Assembly (NCBI GenBank): GCA_013368375.1
Contig: JAACJP010000009.1
Coordinates: forward strand, 744,001 to 808,000
Length of the DNA: 64,000 nt
Origin: Tricholomella constricta
Taxonomy: Eukaryota; Basidiomycota; Agaricomycetes; Agaricales; Lyophyllaceae
Reading direction: 5' to 3'
The stretch's first letter is position 1. Every line of letters begins with the position of its first letter. Shown piece after piece: positions 49,517-61,243 of the stretch. Both the position numbers and the translations under genes were made by a program. A model generated the notes under the pieces. The model was not told where the DNA came from, searched no databases, and worked only from the letters and a program-made list of their open reading frames with translations.

Positions 49517-49675
49517 GGTGCGATTTTGCGAGAAAGTATAAAGAGAAAGGTGTGGTTTATGTCGTGAGCGATGAAATGCTGTCCAAGCTGATGGTCTGTG
49601 AATCTCCGATGTTACGCGTCACAGTCACACCCATTTCCACAACCGCGACGCGTAAATTCATTCCATCCTCACAAA
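49517..49675. promoter_or_regulatory. 159-bp shared intergenic region between PP2A and CCT5
   Basis: The two start codons face away from each other across 159 bp, so both promoters and 5' leaders must fit here. No TATA box is evident. Confidence 0.55.
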
Positions 49676-51896
49676 ATGGATCCCAACCAGCAGGCTGTCT
49701 ACGCCACAGACGAGGTACGTACCAGCCATATATTCATCACTGTGGCACTATCCTGACCATCTCTGCAGTATGGCCGGCCCTTCATCATCGTGAGGGAGCA
49801 GGCAAGGAAAACCAGAAGTCACGGCGTCGAGGCTATCAAGGTCTGTAGCGATGCACACTTTCCCTTGATGTCGGTCTGAACGGCCAGTCAGTCTCACATC
49901 CTCGCTGCACGCACCGTTGCCAACATTATCCGGACCTCGCTTGGCCCACGAGGTTTTTTCTAGCGCTTTCAATTCACGATCGCATTAACACAACCTAATC
50001 TACAGGCCTCGATAAAATTTTGATCTCTGCCGACGGCGAAATAACCGTCACTAACGATGGTGCGACGATCTTGGGGCAGATGGAGGTTGAGCATCAGATC
50101 GCAAAGCTCCTTGTACAGCTATCGAAAAGTCAAGATGACGAAATCGGCGACGGGACGACTGGTGTTGTCGGTGTGTAGCGCCCCCATAGCCAATTTCAAT
50201 TCTCTGACATCACAGAATAGTGCTCGCGGGTGCTCTCTTGGAGCAAAGCGAAGCTCTACTAGAGCGGGGAATTCACCCTATCCGCATTGCGGACGGTTTT
50301 GATCGCGCATGTGCAGTTGCTGTGGAAGAACTCGACCGCATTTCAGATCGCGTCGAGTTCTCGAAAGAGAATATTGAGAACCTCATGAAAGCCGCGACGA
50401 CGAGCCTTGGAAGCAAAATGTACAGTCCCTTGCCACATCGAATACATCAAATCTGTCTCATATATTTTCAGCGTCTCCAAGGAGCTCCAGCAGTTTGCCC
50501 AAATAGCCGTCGACGCTGTTCTCACGGTAGCCGATCTTCAGCGGCGCGATGTCCCCTTCGATCTCATCAAAGTCGACGGAAAAGTCGGCGGCTCGCTCGC
50601 AGATACGAAATTGATCAAGGGTGTCCTGCTCGACAAAGACATGTCTCATCCCCAGATGCCCCACTCCGTCAAAGACGCCCGCCTTGCCATCCTCACATGT
50701 CCCTTTGAGCCCCCACGCCCTAAAACCAAGCACAAGCTCGACATCACCACTGTCGAGGAGTACAAAAAACTCCGGGAATACGAGAAGGAGAAGTTTGCGG
50801 ACATGATCAAGCGTGTCAAGGATACGGGCGCCAACTTGGTCATTTGTCAGTGGGGCTTCGACGACGAAGCTAACCATCTGCTGATGCAAAATGATCTGCC
50901 TGCGGTGCGATGGGTTGGAGGACCCGAGATCGAGGTACGAGCACTTCGCGTCAGACTTCACCTTTCGCTTGGCTAACCCTGCGCAAGCTCATTGCGATCG
51001 CAACACAAGGTCGCATTGTACCCCGGTTCGAGGATCTCACAGCGGAGAAGCTTGGCAAGGCAGGCATCGTGCGGGAGATCTCGTTTGGAACGACACGCGA
51101 CAAGATGTTGGTGATCGAGGAATGCGCCAACACACGGGCTGTCACGATATTCGTGCGGGGTAGCAACAAAATGGTACGCTTCTCATCAGTCCTTCTTCAA
51201 CATCAGGGCCTTATCCTCATTTGCGATTATAGATCGTCGACGAGGCCAAACGCGCCCTCCACGATGCAATTTGTGTCGTCCGCAACCTCATAGTTGACAA
51301 CCGCGTTGTATACGGTGGAGGAGCCGCTGACATCAGTTGCGCGGTGGCAGTAGCACAGGCAGCGGATGAAGTATGGCCTGTCCCATAACTCTGGCCAACA
51401 CAATTTTCTGAATTACCCTTTCCAGATACCTTCCATTGAGCAATACGCCATGCGTGCCTTTTCATCTGCCCTCGATGCCATTCCCCTCGCGCTGGCGGAG
51501 AATAGCGGTCTGTCGCCGATAGAGACGCTCGCAGAGGTCAAGAGCAGGCAGATCAAGGAGAAGGACTCGAAGCTCGGAATCGACTGCAACGGCCGAGGCG
51601 AGAATGGTATGTACCTTGATTTATTCAATAGCTTTTCGCATACTGATGAAATGGCAGATATGAAAAAGCAATTCGTGTATGACCCTCTGATCTCGAAAAG
51701 GCAACAGTATCTGCTGGCTACCCAGGTTTGTCTCCAGCACTGCTCAAACGGGCGGATCGCTGACTGCATTCCCTATTTAGCTTGTTCGTGCCGTACTAAA
51801 GATTGGTCCGTGCCTCCTTTCTCCTCACCATGGGTTTGGTAGACTGACTATCAATTCGTAGATGATGTGATCACCGCTGGACAAGCAGAGGAATAG
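49676..51896 (+). CDS. CCT5: T-complex protein 1 subunit epsilon (CCT5)
   Basis: Subunit of the cytosolic chaperonin TRiC/CCT, which folds actin and tubulin with ATP. The ATG at 49676 begins [20 protein letters not shown]. Exons then give [40 protein letters not shown], and the ATPase block [20 protein letters not shown]. The middle part has [20 protein letters not shown], and later [17 protein letters not shown]. The C-terminal equatorial motif [16 protein letters not shown] is at about 51310-51357. The end reads [20 protein letters not shown], stop 51894-51896. The epsilon assignment rests on the MSHPQMP-type segment and overall fit. About eight introns are present and nothing is damaged. 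Confidence 0.93.
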
Positions 51897-52829
51897 ACTT
51901 TAAGATTGCGTAGAGATAGCCGAAATATAACATGAATTTAATCGGGGATTCGTCGAGTCGTTTGGCTTTTGTTGACGATTTGAATGCTCCCACCCGGAAA
52001 GACAATTTATGCCCAGGCAGGCTACGACTGATAGAAATTGTGTGCAGGCTTCCGCCTGTGTGTTCTCTGTAGAGCAAACCATAAGTATATATACACTCAT
52101 AGGGACCGTCTGCGACCGTAACGATTTTTAAGGTTTCCCGCTCAAGTGCTACGGTTGGCTTTCCACTTCGTACATTTAGGCGAATCCGGGAGATACCTCC
52201 AGATGGTGTGTTATGTATGTTAGCCTGTCGCATTGTTTTTGGACGCTGATCGATGATAACGACTGAGCGAATTCTTGAGTTAAACAATGGCTTTTAGGCG
52301 GCTGAGCTGGGCAAGTTTCTCGAGGTCAGCCTTTTATTCACGTTATGATATGTTTCGGAGTGTGTCGATGTACTTCGCCAATCGAACGTTTTGTAGATTT
52401 TCGCGAGAAAGGAATTGGGAAGTTACTAGCCAGCAGCTCTTCTTCATCCAGTTGGTCACTGTCAGGAAGATCTTTCGCCCGACCTTCCACAACACTTGAG
52501 GACGTTGCGTTCTTTTCAGCCTCAATCTCCAGAATCGGTGCACATTCGGATATCAAAGCCACCGATTCGGCTTTGGCCACAAAAACATGAGTAGTCGGAA
52601 AGGGCGTCGGGAGAAATTTCGATGCAAACTTACTTCTTGAAGAAGCATGTGTATTTCGCGATTATTGTAGTTAGTATGGGCCGCAAGCATTACAGGTTCT
52701 TCTCGAATGCGACAATTTGTCTCTTCAGCCTCTTTCGCATAGACAAGCAGCTGGGGTATCAAGATATCAGTCAAAGCATGACATGAGGGATAAAAAAATG
52801 GTACGTACGGAGCCAGTCAGCAACAATCA
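51897..52829. other. Region with unassigned short frames
   Basis: On the minus strand at 52780-52338, frames reading LVYAKEAEETNCRIREEPVM and VALISECAPILEIEAEKNAT may be exons of an unknown gene or the tail of the decayed kinase upstream. No splice model gave a full protein. The remainder shows nothing recognisable. Confidence 0.3.
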
Positions 52830-53760
52830 AAATTAAATACCCAGAGACCACATGTTGTCCCCTCGTCTTGAATTTGCCGAGGGCCATGTAAGGTGTTGTA
52901 CCGCAAGCAAGCTAATGCATTAATGTCTGGTGGCTCTAATCCTCAAGCAAGCCCGAGGTCGGCAATGACGATATACCCGTCTTCCTTGAGTAGGATATTG
53001 GTGAGCTTAAGATACTTGTGGACAATGACATTGTGATGCAAATGCTCGCCCCAGGGCCTGGACAGAATATAATTTCGGCACACAATCTGTACGGGGACAA
53101 CAGAGGTACGGGTGTCGATCAGTTGAACTGGTTTATGTGCTGATTGGGGATCTACAGTAACATTGAACTGTACGTGTTTGTTGATATCACATAACTGTCA
53201 TGTTGGAAGCTCACCTGTACAATCTCCACCGCCATGTCGTGGTCAATTTCGCACTTGATGGGATGTTATAGTTCAAGCAGAGAATGATGTAACATTTCCT
53301 GGACCTCATATTGACATAGGTGTAGGCTTGATACATCGATGACCTGGGGTAATTAATTTTATATACCGACTGTCCTGTACTGCATCAAGATTCGGCACGC
53401 AGGTGCAGCGCGGAGCCTGAATATTGGGTGGTGCACCACCTCTTCGGAGACCGGCTGCTTAAACATGGCCAGCTTGTGCTCGACTGGATCTAGGATGGAC
53501 GTTTAACTAAGTTGAGGATGCAGACGGAATATGGATGACTTACTCGGAAGTCTGGCCTGAAACTTCAGGACACAGTGAAGGGATAGATATCCGTAGATGG
53601 GGGGATAGACAATAGCCCATGATTCAATGCGCTGAATAAAAAAGGGTGAGTTGCTTTCGACGTCAAGGAAATGTAAATCATTTACATCGTCACTCGAACT
53701 CCTTTAAGGGCTTGTAGTCCACAGGGCAATTAGTGAAACAAATGGATCGTCATCCATCGA
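52830..53760 (-). pseudogene. Decayed protein kinase
   Basis: The minus strand preserves kinase motifs in order but damaged. The catalytic loop reads IVHKYLKLTNILL (about 53025-52987), where a working enzyme has HRDLKP-N; Arg and the catalytic Asp are lost. The magnesium loop reads IADLGLA (about 52970-52950) and is followed at once by a stop. In another frame CGTTPYMALGKF (about 52905-52870) corresponds to the GT-x-x-YMAPE segment with Pro-Glu lost. Upstream fragments such as EHKLAMFKQPVSEEVVHHPI and YGYLSLHCVLKFQARLP look like further kinase pieces. Frame changes, stops and loss of catalytic residues together indicate a relic. Confidence 0.6.
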
Positions 53761-54134
53761 CGCAGGTTTGATGGGACAGCTACCCGATCCAACGGGTGTA
53801 TCTCAACGGCCGGCTTCGGGTTGTGTCAGTCGACCTTTGCCAGACGAAAAGCACATTCACTTACCAAGGGCACGTCGGGGCTCTCAACCAAGGAAAAATG
53901 GTTGGTGCGTGGGGTTTAAATACGTTTCGGAGATTTCCGTAGCCTCCTCCCCATTCGAGAATCCATGGTATAATCTTGTTAGAATCAACTTCCTCAACAA
54001 CTAGCCAATCCTGAAACTTATCTTGCAGTATTTCCTAAGCTTGTGCAGCTCTAGGAGCGAAATAGCGTGACAGACGTGTGTGTGTGAGATTCAGAAGATT
54101 GTGTCATTAATTGTATCAGAGAATTGTCAGATGA
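53761..54134. other. Intergenic region, no supported gene
   Basis: Nothing recognised apart from short open frames. The tRNA cluster begins at its right end. Confidence 0.5.
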
Positions 54135-54218
54135 GGCAGTATAGTGTAGTGGTTATCACCTGGGACTTTGAAGCAATTTGAAGTTCCCGAAACCCAGGTT
54201 CGAACCCTGATAGTGGTC
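54135..54218 (+). tRNA. tRNA-Gln(TTG)-like, intron-containing, probably decayed
   Basis: Box A TAGTGTAGTGG and box B GGTTCGAACCC are present. The anticodon stem TGGGA/TCCCG encloses 19 nt, read as loop CTTTGA.. with anticodon TTG plus an intron of about 12 nt. The T stem has one mismatch. The acceptor strands GGCAGTA (54135-54141) and TAGTGGT (54211-54217) pair at only five of seven positions including G.U. Its 3' end overlaps the first bases of the next tRNA and no terminator separates them. It may be a pseudo-tRNA or depend on a dimeric transcript. Confidence 0.55.
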
Positions 54219-54306
54219 TTTGCTAGTATATCGGTTAGTACACGCGCCTGTCATGGTACTGTCAAGCCGTGCGCGCGAAAGCTGGGTTCGACTCCCAGGC
54301 AGAGAG
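54217..54306 (+). tRNA. tRNA-Asp(GTC) with intron
   Basis: The acceptor strands TCTTTGC (54217-54223) and GCAGAGA (54299-54305) pair fully with one G.U, and discriminator G is at 54306. The D arm reads TAGTATATCGGTTAGTACA. The anticodon stem CGCGC/GCGCG encloses a loop CTGTCA with anticodon GTC and an intron of about 17 nt after the base 3' of the anticodon. The T arm CTGGG-TTCGACT-CCCAG is perfect. A run of eight T follows. Confidence 0.85.
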
Positions 54307-54312
54307 GCCTCC

Positions 54313-54320
54313 TTTTTTTT
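54313..54320 (+). terminator. RNA polymerase III T-run terminator
   Basis: Eight T residues begin 7 bp after the tRNA-Asp. There is no such run between the two tRNA-like sequences, so they would be transcribed together. Confidence 0.75.
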
Positions 54321-54480
54321 CTGACCAAGGTGCTTGATTGACGAAAAGTGTCACCATGGTGTTAACAATTGTTGCCTTAAAAACAAACAAAAAAGGGGGC
54401 TCTTCGGTGTGTAATATTAAAGCCTCTGATATGCGCAATGTAGTTATGATGATGCGTTCGTAGTTCATGTTCATGATTCG

Positions 54481-56258
54481 TCAATTGTCAAACCATCCTG
54501 CCTGCGTCATCTCGTCGGCAAGACCATCCCAGTGCCGTCGTCGTGCCTTTCTTCCTGCGAGCTCAGTCGCAAATCTAAGACCCAGTCGATGAGAAGTAAC
54601 TCAGTGCATATATGACTAGCACACTCACCGAAGGCATTCGTCCAGACGCCATCGTCCACGTTCTGATTCCGGAGAGCTTGCATCTGAGTCCTCTCCAGCC
54701 CAAGACGGGGTATAGGGCGATCCAGGAGTGATACGCCTGCTCAGGGCATATATCATTCCAGCAACAAAAGCGTCTTGGGCGCCAACTTCATCTACAATGC
54801 CATCATCCTCGTCGCCACCGGGTACTTCCGTACATTGGGAGTCATTGTCGTCTTCGTCTTCCGAAGCGCCATGCCCACGCCCACGACTGCGTGAACGGGC
54901 GCGTCGGTTGGAGGAAGAGGAAGTGGAGTGACTCAAGCCACTTTCATTGCCTACATCTGACATGTATCCTGCCGAAAAGAAGGCGCTTGAGGATGGCGTG
55001 TGCCCCCCTGCGCCAGCCCAGAAATCGCTGCCACTCCTCACAGAGAGTTCCTCGGTGGGGCTTCTCATTCCCCTATGACTATCACCCGGGGTTGGTTTCG
55101 CTGACGAGACGGGTCGCTCCTCTACCCAGCCCGAACTCTGAAAGTACTCCTTCGTTGGCAATGACAATACAGCAGCACCGTCCTTTCCCCAATGTGCGAC
55201 AAGTAAGGCATGGGGCGGCGCAATGCTGGTCAAAGAAAGCAGAAACGCGCGGGGGGTGGTTGCGTAGTGTGGAGAATTGGCTTCCGCGTAGTATTTATTG
55301 AGAAAGAGCACGTCCGCGTGCGGAATCAGCTATTCCATAAATCATAAATCAGCGTTCCGTTGACTGATATGCACAAAATGAAAAATTCACACCGCTTCGA
55401 CGCCTTGCCTGCCCTTCCGACCGACATCAACACTAAATACGCAATGACTCCTCCATTTCCTCTCCCGTGCGAGTCCGTCCAGTCCTGTAATGTTGCTAAG
55501 CGTAGTCTTTACTGATCGCCCCTCAAAATGGAGCCAATCGAAAGGAGCTGGGCTGTGGGGGTTGAATAGGAAGGGTAGAGGGCGAGAGCCGGATTGTGAC
55601 GTTCGTGGCGTCGATGATGTTGTAGCGTATGGCGAGGAGGATGAAGTGTGGTTCGCGGTTGTAGGAATGATGACTGGGGATGCCTGCGGGTAATTCTCTG
55701 GAGCAAGTAAAGGGCCCAGTAATGAAACGAACTCTTCGTGAGTTATGTCTGGAAGGGGATTATGATTCACGACTGTCCGCGTATTATTATCTGCTGCCCA
55801 AGATGTTCAGAATCTGCCTGGCAACCATATCTGAGCCCGATCTACCTGCATGTAGTACCCATGCGCTTGGAACGCCGACGGCCTTCCAGATCTTGCAGTA
55901 TCGTGTGATGACACCTTCGTTCTCCAGATCTCGGAGGACCATTTGGCCCTCGTCATTGCCACTTAGAGGGGCGACGAGAACGGCTTCAACGGATGAAAAT
56001 TGTGCTAAAAGGGATAAAACCTAGTTGAGGTGAGATTGAGCCGGTTTGGGCAGTGACGCGAGGGATCCTCACCGTGTTTGCGGAGCCACCTCTCGCCTTT
56101 TCGACAGAATGCGCACGTACAACGGAGGATGGACCGGGATGAGAAGGAATCGAGAGGGTGTGAGTGAGGAAAAGGGTGCCAGAAGCTACAATGCGGAGTG
56201 GTTTCGTGTGTGGGTGTAGCGGTGTCGTCTCGTGCGTTTCGCGGCGTAACTTCGCCAT
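54481..56258 (-). CDS. PfkB-family (ribokinase-fold) sugar kinase
   Basis: Carbohydrate kinase with the ribokinase fold, related to ketohexokinase. The chosen ATG at 56258 begins MAKLRRETHETTPLHPHTKP; one at 56324 is in the same frame. The N-terminal strand reads LRIVASGTLFL, with HSVEKARGGSANT as the usual sugar-binding Gly-Gly-Ser-Ala-Asn block. FDWLHFEGRSVKTTLSNI and LIPHADVLFLNKYYAE follow. A long low-complexity Ser/Arg-rich insert (about 55100-54800) precedes the catalytic block DEVGAQDAFVAGMIYAL (about 54770-54725), which keeps the catalytic Asp of the G-A-x-D motif. The last exon ends DEMTQAGWFDN at 54481. The insert makes it longer than typical members. The substrate is not determined. 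Confidence 0.8.
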
Positions 56259-56556
56259 CGCGTATTCGTGAAGAAGGCTTAACGAAGATTGAAGTAGATC
56301 CAGTTGTAGAAAAGGACGTGTCACTAGTTCATTTCGCTTACAGGCCCAGGACCTGAAGGCGTTCCATGAAGAGTGAGACGATCGTGAGGGTCCGAAATCA
56401 ACCCGTCGGCCCTCCTTCAGGACTGCGTGAATTTGTAGATATTACTATGCAAAGGTGGACGCGTCGTGGTCCACGTCTCCGTGAATTACAATAATTTTAG
56501 AGATCCAGTATACGAGATGGGGATAGCCCAGGAAGACATTTCGAACTTCGAAGCAA

Positions 56557-57922
56557 CTACTCCATCTCAACGTCACTATCTTCGCTACTCTCCACCTCCA
56601 CATCCTCCCACTCACCTTCACCCTCGCCACCATCTATCGGCGAAGGTGTGATCTTTAGCGTATCCAATTTTGCGATCAGCTCTCTGACATGCTCCAGTAT
56701 AGGTTTATCCGGATGCTCTTGATTTGCATGCAGCTGCCGTGCCAATGTGAAAGATAATTAATTCAGGAAACAAATGTAAAGAAATATACACTTACCACCT
56801 GACATGTCTCCAAACAATCCCGAGAATCCTTTGCGAGTTCTTGCCATGTGAGATCGTCAAGCGTCCCACCGTTATCTTGCGCCTGCTCCGACATCATGAA
56901 GAAGCACCAGCCTTCTAAATACCAGGCCTCAACTTCCTGGTCGTCGGACGCCATGATCCCATGAAGTACCAGCAGTGCGGGAGTGTACAGCGTCAGTTCC
57001 AGGAAGAGCTTCACAAGCGCCAGGCGCGTAGGTATTGGAGGGAGCTTTGGATCATCTTCGAAGGATTTCAGTAAGACTGGCCAAGGTCACAATTTCGTAA
57101 GAAATACCTAAATCCAGATCTTTCCATACAGACCAAGCTTTCTCCAGGCAGTCTTTCGCATCGTCCGGTCGTTGTTGTGACATCCGTACGGATGCCAGTA
57201 TTTGAAGAGCCTCGGCGTTCCCGGGATCTGTTTGCAGTGCCTGGGCAATGAGATTCTCGCATGTCTTTTCTGCATCTGGTTCGAAACTGGCTCGATAATT
57301 TGAGCCAAGGTACAGTCCTTGATGCCAAAAGTCTCTCACCAGAGATCGTAGGAAGGATCCATCCAAATTTCCACTTGACCCACCAAAGCTCTGACGATAT
57401 TGCTTCTGAATTCTACTTCGTCATCCTTGCTAGTCTCGCCTGTCGCCCGCTCTTTGCCCTTGAGCTGCACGGACAGGATATCTATCGCAGCCTGATAGTG
57501 TTGTAAAGCCAATCGCGGGTCTTCTGCGCTTAGCTGTGCGAGATATAGATGAGCTGAGGGTGGTGGAGGAGATGGGGCATCTGGATTTGGAGGAAGTAAT
57601 GAGAGGAATGTCTAGGAAACAGAAACACGCTCAGGGCTAAATCTCTGTTTAGTGTTTGATCTCTTACCTCCTTCGCAGCATCTAACTCTCCTCTTTCGAG
57701 CAATACGACGCCTAGCATTTCTTTTGCCTCTGCATTATTGGGCTCCTGCTCCAGAATTCGTCCGATGAAACGCTGAGCCAGATCATAATCGCACTGGACT
57801 ATAAAAGATTGGGCTTTTTCAAGCAGAGAGGCCACAGATGGGGCGTTTTGGGTAGCAGCGTGCTGGACTGACGGGTCCGTGGCCTTAGACGATGCCTTCT
57901 TCTTGGTCCTCGTTCGTCCCAT
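56557..57922 (-). CDS. ACL4: TPR protein, Acl4-like chaperone of ribosomal protein L4
   Basis: In yeast Acl4 binds newly made Rpl4 and escorts it to the pre-ribosome. The ATG at 57922 begins MGRTRTKKKASSKATDPSVQ. Tetratricopeptide-type helices follow: AQSFIVQCDYDLAQRFIGRI, AEAKEMLGVVLLERGELDAA, YLAQLSAEDPRLALQHYQAA, LIAQALQTDPGNAEALQILA, MSQQRPDDAKDCLEKAWSVW and LYTPALLVLHGIMASDDQEV. The protein ends in an acidic tail (EDVEVESSEDSDVEME) that in the family helps bind the basic client. The Lys-rich N-terminus, about seven TPR-like units and acidic end match this family. Several introns occur. It is divergent from the gene at 58075, with starts 153 bp apart. Confidence 0.8.
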
Positions 57923-58074
57923 CGTGGAGGGAGATCGAGGCTGGCAGGCAGTATTTTTTTGGGCGATCACGTGTCACCATCGCTTGCGATCAAATTCAAT
58001 GTGGCGATTGGCTTTTCATGATCATTGGTGCCAGGTGGACATGCACTTGGCTTTATCCGCTCACCTTCATTGTA

Positions 58075-59380
58075 ATGTACGAATCCAGCACCCGGGCTCC
58101 AGGACCTCCAGACGGCCTTTTTCTCGAGAGGCTGGATACGTTCATGGATAAATGCCTAGCAGACATCAAAGCATTCTCGGAGAGAGAGTATCGTCCCTTT
58201 GAAGAGGTCTACGGGATTATTCTCTAAACACACATTCGGTTCTTACACCATCCTAATAGACACGCCAATACGTTGCAGAGTGGCATTCTAAGTATCTCTT
58301 TCAGCCTTCATCGACTGTTGGAGTAAGTTCCAAGCAAAACCAAGGTCGGTGTCCTAAATGTGTGGGAGTGATCTTCTCACCTCACCACGAGCTTTATAAC
58401 AGTGCGATCAATTCTCTGCGATGCATCACGCATGCTCGAATCCTTGTGTGAGGTCACGGGGGTTCATTCATTCGTATTGGCCGTGGATCCCAGCGACCCT
58501 TCCGACATGGGTTTCCTTGGAGGTTCCGTTGTTGGCCGAGAGTTTTGGAGGGGTATGAGAGGCGGCGGAGAGGCTGGTGCAAAGACTTTCAAAGCTCACT
58601 GTCTTCGCGAAATGGAATCTCAGCCGACACCTCCATTTGGGCGCGAGGAAGGCCCGTCGACTCGCGCTTCGTCTGTTTCAGCGAAACCTGCGCCTGCGAG
58701 ATTTTTAAAGAACGATCTGTATGAAAGCGTCCGAAAGGCTTTAAGGTAAATGTCATGTCCTGTTGTCGTTAAGGCCTGTTGACCTCCACTCATTTTCACA
58801 GATCAGTCAGTGGTGTTCGAACTGCTGAAATGAAGTGGACCAATCCCGAGCGGCTCGATGTGTATGGCGTGCGCCTGGTGGGGTGGCCTGCATCTATTCC
58901 GGCGCAGAATCCTTCGACACTGAAGGCCGGCCAAAACAAAACTCTTCTAGAATGTTTGGAGAACGGTACCATGAGGTTCGAGAAGTTGTTTCCAGACCCG
59001 GGTACCGCAGACTACACAGAGAATTATAATCTTGATGAAGGAAGGATGCCTAACGAGACGGAAGATGATGACGACTTCTCATGGGCATATGATGCCGACG
59101 CTGGTGAACCTTCCCTTGTGAGCCCTTTCTTGACCACAATCTCCGTCGGGGAGTTGATCTTCTTCAGAATACCATGCAAGAACCCAACCCTACCCAGTCT
59201 ACAGAGCATCCAAACGTTTATCCCTACATACATGCGCCATCCATATGTTCTCATACAATGCCTGGCAGCTCATGGAATCCCGATATATCTAATCGGCCGC
59301 ACAATTTGTCCAATCGCATTGAGCAGGCTCCCAGTCGAAAACGCCTGCGTAGTGATGCAGACCAGAGTCCCTTGGGCTAA
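58075..59380 (+). CDS. Unknown basidiomycete protein
   Basis: I do not recognise a defined domain. The ATG at 58075 begins MYESSTRAPGPPDGLFLERL and continues DTFMDKCLADIKAFSEREYR. After one or two introns (58208-58400, phase unresolved) a long exon reads RSILCDASRMLESLCEVTGV, PSDMGFLGGSVVGREFWRGM and ARFLKNDLYESVRKAL. The next exon has MKWTNPERLDVYGVRLVGWP and NKTLLECLENGTMRFEKLFP, then an Asp/Glu-rich stretch. The last part contains a basic SRKRLRSDADQSPLG ending at 59380, a possible nuclear signal. Similar proteins with a VGWP-type segment occur, as I recall, in basidiomycetes without known function. The exon structure is approximate. Confidence 0.6.
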
Positions 59381-59594
59381 CTTAATCACATGCAATATTT
59401 ACATATCAAGGGGCCATGCCATTTGCCACCAAAATGTATGTTTTCATGAGTGGCGGGAGGTCGCGGGATTCGGGCCCTCGGCGCGTTAGTTATAAAGAAG
59501 CCATACTTACTATTTTCGGAGATATTGGCTTGATTACCTGTCTCGATCATGAATTTAGCTCAGAAGTCGGCTCACAACTCTCCTCACGACCATC

Positions 59595-61027
59595 ATGTTC
59601 TCTTCAATATTCTCGTGAGTTTCAGCACCTCAATGCTCGTTCTTTTCCTGAGATTCATCTTAGGACATCGGCTCCAGTCGACCCAACTGCTCCTAACTTG
59701 CACCCAGTCTCCGAAGCCTTCAAGGACAATGAATTGTTTGGGGAGCTCGAGCCCAGGGACACAGAGTGGCTATGTGCCGGAGGCTTCATCACTGAAACCC
59801 AGACATTCTACATCGCAGCCGACGATGGCAAGTTCCTCATGTGTCAAGTGATTCATTCCGCCGTCGGGTGAGAAACCTGTTTTAGAGGGAGATCGATGCG
59901 AATCTGACCACTGATCCTCCAGCCTGTGGTACCCGACCATACAATTTGTCTTCAAGTATTTCGATCCCCAGACGAAGGAAACTATTTGGAAATCCATTAA
60001 CGTGAACAATTTTGTCACCCCACCTCCTGGTCTCGACAAGCGTTCCAGCAAGGCGGATGAGTTCTCTATCACTTTCAAGCATACCCCTGGCTCCGATCAT
60101 CCGGAATCATACACTATTCGCGCCAACCTTGGCACTGACCTTCAACTTTCCTTTGAAATCGCCCGTCCAGCGTCCATCCCGGGCTGGAAGGTCGGTAAAG
60201 GCCCCAAGGGGGGTTACACATACTTCGGGCCAGATCCTGCAAAGGCCGAGGGCTATGCCATCCATCGATTCTGGCCCCATTTTAGAGCGACAGGCCACAT
60301 GATCCATAAAGGAAAGGCCGCATCCTACCAGGGTCCTGGTATGATGGTGCATGCGATTCAAGGCATGCGTCCAAATCTCCTCGCGGCGTCTTGGAATTTT
60401 GGGAACTTTCAAAGCGAGCAGCACGGCGGCGTTTCTGCAATCCAGATGGAGTTCAAGACATGCGATTCGCATGGTCAAAAGGGTCCAGGCTCAGGTGGTG
60501 TATGGGTAAACGTTGGATCGTTGGTAGTGGGCGGGAAGCTCGTTGCCGTTACGGCCGAGACCAAATGGCCTGATGAGGAGCCCCTAAACGATGGAGTCGT
60601 CTCAAGGACGACACATCTGAATGCTGTCCTGGATCCCGATACGAGCTATAAGCAGCCCCGGCAGATTCTGTTCGAGTGGCAGGCACCCTCGATCCTTTTG
60701 GAATCCCCGGGAACTGTTAAGGCGAAGCTCGAGGTAGACGTCGGAGACTTGGAGAATCCTAAGGGGCTCATCGAGAAAGTTGATGTGCTCGCCGAAATCC
60801 CCTACGTTGTGAGGATGGCTGTGAACTACGTGGCTGGGACCAAACCATACATCTATCAGGTCAGTCAAGTCATTATGATGGGTGACATGTATGTCCTCTA
60901 ACGTTTGCAACAGTGGTGTAATCCCACGACTTTGTCGATTACTGGGCCTGATTCCGTTGTTCCGGGCCTTTCGAAAGGTCTGGAGGTTTCTGGGGTTCTG
61001 TTCAACGAAGCCTCGTTCATCTCCTGA
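59595..61027 (+). CDS. SVF1: Svf1-like oxidative-stress survival protein
   Basis: Svf1 is a lipocalin-like protein needed for survival under oxidative stress and implicated in ceramide transfer from ER to Golgi. The ATG at 59595 starts a tiny exon MFSSIFS, spliced (GTGAGT...TTAG) to TSAPVDPTAPNLHPVSEAF, the conserved N-terminus. WLCAGGFITETQTFYIAADD and WYPTIQFVFKYFDPQTKE follow across an intron. The long exon from about 59920 has GYAIHRFWPHFRATGHMIHK, GMRPNLLAASWNFGNFQSE and VNVGSLVVGGKLVAVTAETK. The last exon, after an intron ending CAACAG near 60913, reads WCNPTTLSITGPDSVVPGL to ASFIS, stop 61027. The choice of the small first exon rests on phase agreement and the family start MFSS. Confidence 0.85.
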
Positions 61028-61243
61028 AGCTCCCTTTGCTTGTTTTAAACATCCTTACATAGATTCAGTAGGTTTCATTGTACACTAGTAGTGACGCGTA
61101 CGCAGGATATGTTTCTGGAGGATGGAGTGTGTATCTTACATTACACGTGCTCGAGGCTCGGCTGCGGAAGGCGTCAATCAATGAAGATCAAATGCTGAAC
61201 AAGGTTTTGAGTCAACGCTGTGTTCGCAGAACGACAATGTACA

